A DNA stretch of 64,000 nt from Reticulascus tulasneorum (GCA_001557505.1 LSAX01000003.1:2542001-2606000); one strand, 5' to 3'; numbered from the stretch's first letter, positions 21,249 to 31,419 are shown. Translations and numbers: made by a program. The notes: generated from the letters alone by a model not told the origin.

Positions 21249-22111
21249 CTAATCCACTAGGATGGCTAAAAGGACGATGGTAAGAATGACAGACACGATG
21301 AGCAGCAGACAGCAACCCTTGTTACGTGCTGCCTTTTGATGTTTCGCGGCCTGCCTCAACTCGATCTGAGCCCCATGTGTATCATCCCGCACCACCTCCA
21401 CAGTGTCGGCAATAGAGTTGAGTTGCTCTCCTTGCTCAGTGACGATCTGTGCGACTTGTCGAAACAGGACATTGAGATCGCCCACTCCCTGCTCGATGTT
21501 CCGAATCTCCTCCTCTCGTTCGACGATCAGCGCTTCCTGGAAGTCTACCTCGTCCTGTGATGCCAGTCGCCTTAGCTCTTGTTGTTGCTGCTGCTCTAGC
21601 TGTCCTCCAGGAGCTGCAGTCGCATCACCTCCCTCGCTGTCCTGCGCTGCTCGAACGGCTGTGATGGAGGCTCGTTGTTTCTCAAGCGCCTTGTTCTGGA
21701 TGTCTTGGAAGTCTTGTAGCGCATTCTGGAAGTCCGTGGACACCCTCGTCTGATCGTATTTCTGTTGTTTCTAGACGGAGGAGTCAGCTTAACACTTATA
21801 ACACATTGAGTTGATGGGCGACAAACTGTAAGATCCTCCCAGGTCTGTAATTTCTTCACACCTTCGCCTATGCTTTTGCACAGTTCGCGCGTCTTTTCAA
21901 GAAGATCGTGGACCCGTTCTCGCATCCGGTCGCTGTCTCGTTTCGTTCCGATAAGATTCACATCGGTGGTGAGCTGTGAGATGTTGCGCCGTAGGGTAAA
22001 GAGCTTGTTCGTCAATTCTGACTGTAACTGCTTGAATTCCGGATCATCGGTATAGTTTCCCCCACGGCCGGACTGGCCAGCCTCCAGCGACGATAGCCGA
22101 TCGAAAGACAT
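21249..22111 (-). CDS. pep12: Qa-SNARE Pep12 (endosomal syntaxin)
   Basis: This t-SNARE drives fusion of transport vesicles with the late endosome/prevacuole. Exons 21827-22111 and 21249-21770 (minus strand) join in phase to 268 residues. The N-terminal Habc-like helices begin MSFDRLSSLEAGQSGRGG and continue through LRRNISQLTTDVNLIGTKRD. A Gln run (QLEQQQQQELRRL) precedes the SNARE motif, whose zero-layer glutamine lies in TEQGEQLNSI. The C-terminal tail anchor is CCLLLIVSVILTIVLLAILV, leaving one residue outside. The intron is 56 bp (GTTTGT donor, TCTAG acceptor). Pep12 is favoured over Vam3/Tlg2 from the overall alignment by eye; the Qa class is firm, the exact paralog less so. Confidence 0.85.
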
Positions 22112-22522
22112 GATGGGCGCTATTGACAGAGAATAAACACAGAAGCTTGATAAAATCCAAAAGCCACCTTAGCCCGTGATGGAATGACTGTAGTTGGAAC
22201 CGGCAACTTGAGGTGAGATGTTGTAAGAGAGATGGTAGGCTGCTCTCCGCGACCTCGACGAAACAGGCGCCTACCTTCTTCAGTGGCTGAGGATTGCGTA
22301 GTTGCGGAGTGCTAAAGAAGTTGATCCGTCATGCCCCCACCCCTGCAGTCCGCGTGCCTGACTACATTTTTACCACGTGATCGCTATCTTATCGAGTGTG
22401 GCTGTGGCTGGTGCGTCGCGACCCGACTGGGTGCTTTTTATTTACTTTATCCCAAGGCAACCTCACGACCTCAACGCCGCAAACTTCATTCGCTTGGTCC
22501 CATCTGACCATGAGCTGTCAAG
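22112..22522. promoter_or_regulatory. Shared pep12/ndc1 promoter region
   Basis: 411-bp head-to-head region with a CACGTGATC E-box at 22374-22382, roughly midway. No open frame of note. Confidence 0.5.
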
Positions 22523-24528
22523 ATGGCACCCGCAACAATCAGGAGGGCGCCATACAAGGACTTTCTACAGCCCGCGTTGCATAGGCGATTTTCGTCAGCG
22601 GCCACTTTTCTTCTCGCCGTCTCGTACATTGAAGCGGTACTCCTAGCAAATTGGAACTCATGTATGTATCTAATAGCTCCCACGCAATATAATGAAGACC
22701 CTGACCGATCCCAGTCCTATGGCCTTGGTTTCCTATCGGCCCAGCGGGCGTCCGAACGTTCTTCCTCTTCATCTGTGGTCTGGCGATTATTGTCCTTCGA
22801 ATCTCCCAATACCATGTTGGCACCCGAGCCTCGAACTCTGCATTCCAGGCCTTTACGCAAAATTTCTTCACAATTCAGACGCTTGAGACGTGGCTGTTCT
22901 ACGGCTTCTCGAGCGTTCTGTTCTGTCCAATATTCCTCTGGTCCACGCCGGAGACTGCGAATCTCAACTGGATTACATACCACAGCGGGGATCGAGCAAG
23001 ACTGAACGAACGGCCCCTGTTTCTGACTTGCTACCTACTGGTTTCGGCCGCTGTGCAGACTTTGGCCCATTTCTATTTTGATAGCGATGAGCTTACGATT
23101 GAAGTCTCAAAGTCAAAAGATGGGGACGAAGTCAAGGGGTCCGGTGACGCAGTGTCCTCTTTAAAAACAATATTAGCAAGGCTCCCGGAGATATTGCAGG
23201 CAGCGTTAATTAGGGGTTCGCTAGTCACTGGCATTACGCTCATCGTGTACTTCTTGTGCCTCCGGTCTTTCGCATGGGGCTGGGCATTATTCTTCTTACG
23301 ACCATTTCACAACCTGCCGAAGTCGAACATGCTACCCCCTAGCTGGCCAACTAGTGCATTCCTATTGATCCGCTGCTTCTTTGCAGGATCACTGCTTGCA
23401 TTCATCTGGCTGACGGGGAACTACGCCTTTTCCACCTTTATGGTTAAGGAGCCTCTGAAGAATGGGAGGCCACTTACCAACGAGTCAAAGGATCCTAACG
23501 GTAGTCTATTGAGTGGCCTCAAGAGCAAGAAGCTCCCTATTAGGGTAGGTCCAGCCTCTACGTTGCCCGTAATTAGAAACTAACTGGGATAGTGTTTCGC
23601 GTTATGGGAGCTGGCTTTCATTTCCAAGGATTTCGAAGTACGTCGAAAGGCCATCTTTGAAGATATCGATCGCAAAGATGGACCAATGTGGTCGCAAGTC
23701 TATGTGATTTGCCTCAACACAATCAAGAGTATCGAGCAGCGTATTGACGATTACGGGCGGCCTGCGCTGCCACCGGCTGTGGAATCTCAGGCGTTGGTCG
23801 AAACGAAAGCCCGAGTATCGGCGCCGCTCAAGGAGGATCCGATCTTCCAGAGCAATCCGGCACCGAAATCGATGCGTGCCGAGGTGGAAAAAGCATTGAG
23901 TCAGGTTGCCAGGGCTCCTGGCCAAACGCCTGTGTCTCAGCTCAGCCCAATGGCTAAGAAGACATTGCGCGAAGTTAGAGATAAGGTGCTCAGCAAAGAG
24001 CAGCAGGAAGCCATGTCCTCGACCCAGCTTAAAGGTCGGATCCAAGATCTGGCTCTGGCTGTAGTAAATGCCAGATTTGTCGGCTGGTACTTCCGGCAGG
24101 GGTTTCGAAGGCGCATTACCGCCGTTATTCTCGGAAGCCCATATATCGAGCTGAGTCAGTACATCAATGCGATCAACATACTCAGCTTGCTTTCGGTGCA
24201 CAGCCTGTCGGAAGACAAGTTCGGAAACGTGCACAGAGATGTGCCTGCGATTATTCGGACGTTCACGGTTCTTATTCGGAAACTGGAGGCGTTCAAGGCC
24301 AGTTTCCCCGTGCACTGGACCGATGTAGAGAAGATCAAGGATACCCCCGAGGTTGACGCTGTACTTGGAGCGCTGAAGATGGGGTTGTCTCAAGTTATTT
24401 CGGAGTTTGAGCCTTACAGCGGTGATCTAAGACTCAGCCTGACTGATGTGAGGCTTGCGAAAGAGGCGTCTGCGCAACCTAAACTCTCGAAGAAGGAGAA
24501 AGACCAAGAAATGGAACAGGTACGATAG
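22523..24528 (+). CDS. ndc1: Nuclear pore/spindle pole membrane protein NDC1
   Basis: NDC1 (Cut11) is an integral nuclear-envelope protein that anchors nuclear pore complexes and, in yeasts, spindle pole bodies. Exons 22523-22661, 22715-23544 and 23593-24528 join in phase to 634 residues. The N-terminal half carries about six membrane segments, including SAATFLLAVSYIEAVLLAN, VRTFFLFICGLAIIVLRIS, FYGFSSVLFCPIFLW, LTCYLLVSAAVQTLAHFYF and SLVTGITLIVYFLCLRSF. The C-terminal half is soluble and helical, with IRCFALWELAFISKDFEVRR across the second splice join. The last codons read GAACAGGTACGATAG; the GTACGA could act as a donor into a short extra exon, so the extreme C-terminus is uncertain. Confidence 0.85.
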
Positions 24529-25251
24529 TTATTTAGTGGCGAGCTGGCTTTCGGGAAACGTTGTCGGCATAGAATCTGGGATAGAAAAATGTACAATCAC
24601 ATGTTTAACTCTGATCCATGTGATACCCCATCTTAGCGGATCTTGCAGATGATATACTAAGCTGACTCATTGGGACCTCCATATGCCCTCCGTTCTAATA
24701 TGCCAAGGCAAAGCTCTATGCCATAACCTCAGCCGATTGTCAGGCAACATGTTATTCGGAGCTCCAATCGGAGACATGGATGATTGGCAGGGGAATCTGT
24801 ACGTACAGATTAATAGTATTCGTGTGCGGGTGCAGAGCGGCAAGGCAAACAGATCGCCATCTGCCCCACTCAAGCTTCCTGGACTGTGGCTGGGGGTTTG
24901 CTTGCGGGGGCTGGGTAAGGTACCTACCTACCTAGCAATAATAAGCTAAGGTAGGTACTCAAGAAATAAGGTCACCCTGCCAGCCTGACGTAACCTAACT
25001 AATTACCAGTTCTGCAAACCTACAACCACCTTTCTTACATCCCCAACCCGTGCATCGCAATGTCTAATCTCTCCTCATCATCCTTTCGCCGTTGAACCTT
25101 GCAGCCGATCCTCAGCATTTTGCTATCTTCTTAGCCATGCGCCCTCGACCCGCGTTGGTATCTCAGGCATCGACCCACTGTTGGTCCGTAATCACGAACC
25201 TTGCCGCATCGCGTCTTTGCAGCTAAACTTTGACGACCTATCCACATACCA
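24529..25251. other. Intergenic region ndc1/dlt1
   Basis: Non-coding; 3' region of NDC1 and the pyrimidine-rich leader of DLT1 (about 25015-25251). It contains the hairpin-forming ACCTACCT/AGGTAGGT motif at 24919-24958. Confidence 0.5.
24919..24958. repeat. Inverted ACCTACCT / AGGTAGGT hairpin
   Basis: GGTACCTACCTACCTAGC at 24919-24936 is followed, after a 7-base A/T loop, by AGCTAAGGTAGGTACT, nearly its reverse complement. Similar short motifs recur in other intergenic parts of this window. Confidence 0.6.
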
Positions 25252-26592
25252 ATGGTCTCGCCGCGCGCCGTTTTCCGTATAATCTACGGCACATTCTACT
25301 TCTTCCTCATCATCCTCCTGATAGCTCTACTCCTGATCACTCCCGGTGACACCATCTACCAAGGCTACTTCAATGAGCAGACGTACAACATTTGGATTGT
25401 TGCCGTCTGCTACGTCCTCACAGTGCTTATCGTGGTCTTCATATACGCATTGCGCCTGTACATCAACAAGACGGTATTGGCATCTATACCAAAATCATGG
25501 ATTCCCATCGACAAGGGCGATGTTCACAAGACGGTGTTCAAAATGATTTGCGCGAGCCTTAACCGCAGCGCCGCTATTGCTTTCGAAGCGAGACCTCGTG
25601 TGGCCCAAAAGGTGGTGGAGAACGACTCTGATGTCCAACCAGCAGATATCCGACTAGCAGAGCCCCAGCCCGATGAAGTGAAGCACGGTAAGAATGGCTT
25701 CGGATTATTCAAGCTTAAGAAGGCCGTGACGGTCGAAGACGAGCTCGGGATCGCATTACCACCACATCAACCCGTCTGGGGTGAGATTGAGCACTTTGGC
25801 TGGGCATCGCCGAACTCTCCCGATCTCCCAAATCTGCAGTACAGCACGGTTCTGTCGGAGTTGCCAAACCTCATTGAGGCCAAAGCCCTCACGCTTGCAC
25901 CGCCAGATCCCACTTCAGCAGCCGAACCACCAACGCTAGATCCCGAAGCAGTAGGGCTGCTTCAAAGACCGACGAGCCTGGGTTTGCGCGATTACTTGGG
26001 CCATCTGGCGGAATTGGGAGTACTCTCTATGAACTCAACAATGGCAGACTTCCTCGCGAATTACGAATACGCACGTTTCTCAACGCGTCCCATATCAAAC
26101 AGGAGATTTCGTAACCTAATGCATCTCTTCGCAAATCTACTGCGCAGCATGGAACCGCTGGATCCTGCAATCCTGGACCCTGTTTATGAAAGGGATGAAA
26201 TATCCCCGCCATCCGAGAGCGACATCGACAACGACGCGCCATTGGCAACAAATCCCACCACGCCGCGGAGCAACCTGTCTCGATCGGTCACGACGAGCAG
26301 TCAAGGCTCGCGCGTACCGCCGTATATGCCTGCACGCAATTCTTCAGCTAATACATGGCACCAGTACCGAACCGCGCCAACTACACCCAAAAGCAAGACA
26401 GGCAAAGCTTTGTCGAGGACATCGAGTATCAGTAGCTTTGCACAGACGCGCCGACCCTACGCGATTAGTCACTCTTCAAGTACGAGTCTGAGATCGAGAG
26501 CATCAGAGGGTTCTGGTTCCGTTATTCGATTGGCCAGCCGGGCAGATTCAACCGGGTTGCCATACGTGCTCACTCTTGCGGAAACACGCTGA
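25252..26592 (+). CDS. dlt1: DLT1 family protein (defect at low temperature)
   Basis: This is the fungal DLT1 family, a membrane protein whose loss in yeast causes cold sensitivity; its molecular role is not known. The single exon from ATG at 25252 encodes 446 residues. Two membrane segments lie at the N-terminus: FRIIYGTFYFFLIILLIALL and IWIVAVCYVLTVLIVVFIYA, followed by the conserved LRLYINKTVLASIPKSWIPI and DVHKTVFKMICASLNRSAAI. A central HFGWASPNSPDLPNLQYSTV segment and a second conserved block (YLGHLAELGVLSMNSTMADF) are typical. The C-terminal 130 residues are Ser/Thr/Pro-rich and probably disordered. Confidence 0.9.
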   Translation: MVSPRAVFRIIYGTFYFFLIILLIALLLITPGDTIYQGYFNEQTYNIWIVAVCYVLTVLIVVFIYALRLYINKTVLASIPKSWIPIDKGDVHKTVFKMICASLNRSAAIAFEARPRVAQKVVENDSDVQPADIRLAEPQPDEVKHGKNGFGLFKLKKAVTVEDELGIALPPHQPVWGEIEHFGWASPNSPDLPNLQYSTVLSELPNLIEAKALTLAPPDPTSAAEPPTLDPEAVGLLQRPTSLGLRDYLGHLAELGVLSMNSTMADFLANYEYARFSTRPISNRRFRNLMHLFANLLRSMEPLDPAILDPVYERDEISPPSESDIDNDAPLATNPTTPRSNLSRSVTTSSQGSRVPPYMPARNSSANTWHQYRTAPTTPKSKTGKALSRTSSISSFAQTRRPYAISHSSSTSLRSRASEGSGSVIRLASRADSTGLPYVLTLAETR

Positions 26593-26832
26593 GAAAAGGG
26601 TGGGAGCTTAACGAATCACGACTTTGGAGATTCCATCACGATAATATGGTGGGAACCGTAGGATATAAATGGAACTGTCCACATGGCTAGGTATATGTAT
26701 TGTCTAATGTTAATAACTTTTACCAACCCACGTGCTTTTTGCGTGACGCTGATCCTTGAACCTTGAGGGAAGAGATCTAACAAAGGACGACCCGTGGAAA
26801 GGACGACTAGGATGAAACTGATTGCCAAAAGA

Positions 26833-27439
26833 CTACTGAAAGAAATTGACTGCGCAACTAGAGATGACAATCGTGATGGGCCAAACCATAGAGCGGGATG
26901 AGGTTGGCGTGGCCGCCTGGCTCGATCTATCGAGTAACCGATGGCGGTGGTGGAGGCAGCAACCAATGAGGTTGACTGCCTTCGCGCAACTTTGCCTTGT
27001 CAGTGGCCCTCCGGCGTCACGCTTCGGTATTTCGGTTTCTCGGAGATTCGCGATTGAGTTATATGAAAAAGGGCCGCAACTGAACTTCAATGTAGCAAAG
27101 CTGGGCAGTCTTGCCATTACGTCTGCCGCCAATCGGGAGTGTGTTGATGATTCATACCGGTCATAGGATGGACCCATGAAAGAGCAGCAGGGTCGCGCAG
27201 CGTGTTGGACGTGGTACCCGAAAGTCGAGGGCGATGGGGATGAATGACCAGCTTTGGAAGAGGGTTGTGCGGGACGATATACACCACTTGAGAGGCGACT
27301 GACGAGTATGCTTTGAATCAGCCCTGGCAACCCGGATCAGTCACGACGCACGAACACTTGCAGCACGCTTGAGAAACGAGCCTGTCAGCTCTGACGGCTC
27401 GGCGAACAATATGAAGACTGTCAACGTACCTCGAAGCAT
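26833..27439 (-). CDS. Possible mitochondria-targeted hypothetical protein
   Basis: A tentative model starts at ATG 27439 with a 10-nt exon (27430-27439) and a GTACGT donor, joined at 27381 to a frame reading MLRGSFLKRAA. That is a plausible presequence. A weak 42-base intron would then be needed to reach the long frame (stop at 26833) whose early part reads LIQSILVSRLSSGVYRPAQP. The presequence look and the first intron are suggestive, but the second intron is poor (GTGTTC donor, very short). The protein is not recognised. It may be a real gene with a different exon structure, or chance. Confidence 0.25.
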
Positions 27440-27465
27440 TGTCTTATCGACGATATTCAGTAGCG

Positions 27466-27788
27466 CTACGCTGCCGGAGGCGTGTTGTTCTCGTCGAAGG
27501 GTTTCATGATCTTCTCTATCTTTTGGGTCATCTTAACTTGACGACTCTTCGTGGAAGGCCCGGCAGAGGCAGTCGTGTGCAGCTTTTGGATGGGACTCCC
27601 ATTCAAGAGGCTGTCTTCTCGAAATGCCTTCAAGCGTTGGAGCCTGAGCTGATCGGATTCCTCGGTACTGACGCGATCTTGTGACAGTTCACTGAAGTAG
27701 CTTTGGTCAGGATGATATGAGATAAGAGGAGAGATGGCTGAGCATAATCATACCCATCGATGAGAGAGACATTGCTTGAGGGAGCCAT
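27466..27788 (-). CDS. Small spliced hypothetical protein (86 residues)
   Basis: Not recognised. Exons 27754-27788 and 27466-27691 flank a textbook intron: donor GTATGA, CTGAC branch site 13 bases before a TTCAG acceptor, 62 bp long. The join is in phase and gives 86 residues starting MAPSSNVSLIDGELSQDRVS. The product is hydrophilic, rich in Lys, Gln, Ser and Glu, with likely helices around SDQLRLQRLKAFRED and KMTQKIEKIMK, and has no cysteine, tryptophan, signal peptide or membrane segment. Composition and intron quality argue for a genuine gene despite its size. The antisense frame over the same bases looks random. It stands apart from its neighbours, with the GA microsatellite about 130 bp upstream. 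Confidence 0.5.
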
Positions 27789-27909
27789 GGAGACTTGATG
27801 GTAGGATGCGGTACTATGAAGGCAAGGCCCTTATGTTATATGATGGGTAACAGCAGCAGTGTTGACAGCCTGTTCTGGATAGTAATATGCCGGCGAGGGA
27901 CGGAGAGAA

Positions 27910-27973
<64 letters not shown>

Positions 27974-28758
27974 GAGGGAAGAAAATACGAGACGAGGAAG
28001 AAGGGAGTGCTTGGGACATTCTACAGAGGTGACCAACACTCGGGGCTCTGAGTTCTTTATACTCCATCATGACGGCCGCCAAAAGGCACGAGGAGATCTG
28101 ATATTCCCACAGGAATCAAGCGACTGTAGCAGGGTAGCGCTCTACGGAGTACATGATACGAAGTCAGGGATATTTGTGTTTTTCGCAACGCCTTCAGGCC
28201 AATAGCAGTCGTTTGAAGCATCCGGGTCATCGTGGCATTGCCACGGGTTCGCGAGCTGGGGGTATGCCAACTTGTCTCTTGATGTATGTCAAAAGTCCCT
28301 TGAAGACAATTGGGAGTGATGGGCGTTATGTAAGTGTTGAAGGCTGATACATGAATGAGAGGAACAAAGTACCTCTGGTCGCTGCCACAAACAAACGACT
28401 CATTCTCTCAAATCCTGGAGTGTAGAAAAGAAAAGGCGGAAAGTGAATGAAGATTGGGAGGGTACACGGATATCCGCTGCTAGGCGCGCGGGGGTTGTAC
28501 ATCTGACCAAGCATCCACTGGACGTGGTCGAAGCCAGCATCCTCAGGAGGTTCATAATCACGGAAGTTCAATTGGATCTAGAGGTCCGGAAAGATGTTGA
28601 TATCGAATTTTAAGAGTGGAGAATGAGGCTCATTTAGATGTAAGAGGGATTGCCGAGCTAAGTCTCAGGCTTGGTGATAGCGCATCTTAAATGGGCACGA
28701 CACGGGAGCAAAAGAGGAGTTCTCGGAAGGACGAGAACCGGCCGGTCGCTAGTAATGT
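27789..28758. other. Gene-free stretch with microsatellite
   Basis: No supported gene. Frames across the GA tract give only Arg-Glu or Ser-Leu runs. The remainder has no recognised feature up to the transposon. Confidence 0.5.
27921..27970. repeat. (AG)25 microsatellite
   Basis: A perfect AG dinucleotide run of about 50 bases, preceded by an interrupted GAGAGAAAGAGAGAGAA stretch from about 27903. It lies upstream of the small spliced gene read on the minus strand. Confidence 0.95.
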
Positions 28759-28762
28759 TACA

Positions 28763-28787
28763 GTTCAAAAGTCTCCGGTCCACCCTC
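28763..28787 (+). repeat. Left terminal inverted repeat
   Basis: 25 bp starting GTTCAAAAGTCTCC, the exact reverse complement of the repeat at 29232-29256. Confidence 0.92.
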
Positions 28788-29231
28788 GTTTTGCCACCTT
28801 AAAACACTAAAAGTTACTAATTTCATAAAGAAAAAAATATATATTAAGCCTTTTTAAAAATTGAAATAAATTGTAAATGTAATAAAACTTTAGATGAATA
28901 ACTAATAATATATTTTAATTTATTTTTTCTTTTAAAAATTAAAATATTATAAAATATATTGTTAAACGTATTTTAATTTTTAAATTGTTAACCTTTATAA
29001 TCTGACTAGGTATCTACTAAATACCGTTATAAGTAAAATATACTAAATAAAAATAAGTTTATCTAAATTATAACTTTTGCAAAATAATATTTAAAATTTA
29101 AATTTAATTATTATTAGATAAATAATATATGTATATAGAAAGTCTATATTTTATTTATATTAAAAAAGTATAATTAATATAAAAATAATAACTTAGCAAA
29201 ATATGACTTTTGGTAAGTTTTGCGGGCATTT

Positions 29232-29256
29232 GAGGGTGGACCGGAGACTTTTGAAC
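29232..29256 (-). repeat. Right terminal inverted repeat
   Basis: 25 bp ending GGAGACTTTTGAAC, exact reverse complement of 28763-28787. Eight further bases (CCCAACTG) run to the TA duplication. Confidence 0.92.
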
Positions 29257-30022
29257 CCCAACTGTAGTATGTCCAGAGTGTGCCTATTCTAATCGACCCC
29301 GGGTTGTGCTGGGAGAAACGTCTAGAGCGGGCATGGTCTTATGTGGAAAGGTGGGGAGCGAGGGGGCCGTTATACACTCTCTTCCCGCATCTGCTTTCGG
29401 TTTGCATTCACCTCATACGAAGTATCGGATGACAACTGCTTGACTCAAGGCCGATTGATTGCCTGACTGATGCGGACCACTTGTTCGCTGGGTCGTCATT
29501 CGTGTCGTTGGCATACCTCAACATTCCCCGTTCCGCCGACGCTTAAATGAGCCTCAATTCATATGTGTTTGTTCGTTCTGTAAACCCCATACCCCATTGT
29601 CAGCTTACATTCTCTTATTCCTTCGTCCTCTCGTTTTCCCCCACTCACTTGCTGCATCTCTGTTTCACACTTTTATTCAAATCGAGTTGACTCTTCATCT
29701 AAATGACTTGAATGCAATCATGACCGATGAGGGATATGAAGATCCGGCGCAATACATTGGCTGTCCAATTTGGAAAGTATACGCGCACTCATATAGTTGC
29801 TAATGTCATGTTCAGGCAAACTCATCAGTCGGATTCCTACCCAGTCAGTAGGGTTGTCAAACAAACAGAGACTAGATGTATCAAGCAAAAACAGCGAGTA
29901 GCAGAGGTTAAGGGCATATACACCGGCCTCGTCATGGTCGAACGCAAGTGCATCGAAGTCGACAATGCCCAGATTTCTGGTAACGACAGAAACCGCAAGC
30001 CGAACATTGACCACTGGTGGGT

Positions 30023-30231
30023 GCTAATTGCCCTCCACAGCACATGACTACATGAACTCACATGATTTCTTTTCAGCATTTCAACATCCTTCAACTAGTC
30101 CTGCCACAATAGCGCTGGTATCAAACAATGGCACGCGCTGATTGCCCTCCACCGCACATGACTGCATGAACACCATGACTTTTCTCGGCGTGTCAAAACC
30201 TTCAGCCAGTCATGCCACCATAGGACTGGCC
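30023..30231 (+). repeat. Diverged tandem duplication (about 114-bp period)
   Basis: Copy 1 (30023-30120) and copy 2 (30137-30231) share GATTGCCCTCCACxGCACATG-type sequence, then CATGAAC, a CATGA(C/T)TT core, TCAAxxCCTTCA, AGTC(C/A)TGCCAC and AGxxCTGG. They are roughly 75-80 percent alike by eye with small indels. No clear open frame persists through both. Confidence 0.75.
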
Positions 30232-30601
30232 TCGGAAATACTTGTCCAGAGGAGAAACCCTCACCTCAGGAATCTGCCTCTGCCACACAACCGCCGCCGC
30301 AGGGAGACTGAATAAAGGCAGCAGACTCATCCGGCAGGGAAGGACTTCTGCCCAATGACTTCTGGAATTTATGAGCAATCGGCATCGATTGATTTCTTGA
30401 ACTTCTTGGCAATAAACTGCCCTCGTCTTTCAAGAACAGGCTCTTGTCTTCATTTGCATGTCTTCTTCCATGACCTCTTGTCATGCGAGACTTTCCTGGC
30501 CTTTTCGACGACCTGTTGAAGTTCATATACTCAGCATATACTATGCTGGTGCTCTAGTATGAGACCATTCCTGCGTTTACAGACACTTGGAAGCAGATAA
30601 G

Positions 30602-30722
30602 GCGAGACGCTCTATCGAGTTGACTCAATACCGGGCAGCCATCGACGACGACATCACGCTACTACTCAAGCACCATGAATCCTTGGTGGCACCTTGGATG
30701 CCTGCCATCCTGTTGCCTTAAT
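30602..30722 (+). pseudogene. Possible gene remnant
   Basis: A short frame reads ELTQYRAAIDDDITLLLKHH and on to SLVAPWMPAILLP before a TAA at about 30720. A second protein-like run (YETIPAFTDTWKQ) ends just upstream in another frame. The two look like pieces of one decayed coding region. The family is not recognised and the call is weak. Confidence 0.2.
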
Positions 30723-31116
30723 GGCTGCAACGTTGGACTTTGACCTTCACCAACTAGCAAAACGGAGCTCGCCAAACGTTATTGAACTTTCCAGAATATA
30801 CCATATTGGCACATCGCGTCGATCTTACCACGTCTAACACATCAGCAAAATCGGTCTATTAATAGATAACGGCATATAATACTTCTATCCCCTCCAAGCT
30901 CAAGCCCTCTCTGGCACTCGAGCTACCTTGCCTGACGAAAAAGTCAAGAGACCAGGAACCACACCTGAATGATATCGCCGCCCCTCTTAAAGCCCCCAGA
31001 TCACTAATACTGGTTCTATGATATACGAACAGAACATATTGGTTGGTCGAAATATGATCAGCATCTTAAGAAGAGATAAGACACATATCTGGTGTTCCTA
31101 CTCTCCTTCATGGGTG

Positions 31117-31419
31117 TCAAGTCGTATGTGAAGCTCGTCGGCTGAACTGGTTTATGAACTTGTTGATGGACTTCGTAGCACGAGCTTGATGGTCTTTGAT
31201 GGATGCATTGACGGTATGCGACGTATTCGGAGCTATGGCAATGGTACTGCCCTCTCTGGCTTGCTCTTGCTGGAAGCGGGCAATGCTATCCCGAGATAGA
31301 TGGCGAGCTTCGCAGTTCGTGAGCCGGGCTGGTGGTGCATATCTGCGAAACATGTCATGGTGAGCACGCGTTGCACAATTAGATGGCCATTTGTGTATCC
31401 ACTGGTTGAACGAACCCAT
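31117..31419 (-). CDS. Hypothetical 100-residue frame
   Basis: A single frame starting MGSFNQWIHKWPSNCATRAH. No family, signal peptide or membrane segment recognised, and no splice signals support extension. Listed only because it is one of the longer ATG-started frames in this gene-poor patch; may be chance. Confidence 0.15.
   Translation of the reverse strand: MGSFNQWIHKWPSNCATRAHHDMFRRYAPPARLTNCEARHLSRDSIARFQQEQAREGSTIAIAPNTSHTVNASIKDHQARATKSINKFINQFSRRASHTT

Larger units (their letters stand above)
28761..29264. mobile_element. Non-autonomous Tc1/mariner-like element (mimp-like MITE)
   Basis: A 504-bp element bounded by TA at 28759-28760 and TA at 29265-29266, the target duplication typical of Tc1/mariner. 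Both ends start CAGT. A perfect 25-bp inverted repeat (28763-28787 and 29232-29256; core TCTCCGGTCCACCCTC) lies just inside. The right end reads CAGTTGGGGTTCAAAAG inward, while the left end lacks the GGGGTT, a 6-base deletion. Further imperfect inverted similarity continues for about 30 bases (AAAACxxxxxAAAAGT). The interior (about 28800-29215) is extremely A/T-rich and has no open frame. Its end sequence resembles, without matching, the CAGTGGG-type ends of impala/mimp elements. It probably moved using an absent transposase; the AT bias may be original or from repeat-induced point mutation. Confidence 0.85.

Noticed and set aside
23602..24393. 263-codon minus-strand frame
   Set aside because: Antisense to the third exon of ndc1, with no family resemblance.
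27831..28205. Frames rich in Arg-Glu or Ser-Leu repeats
   Set aside because: They are translations of the (AG)25 microsatellite and have no protein character outside it.
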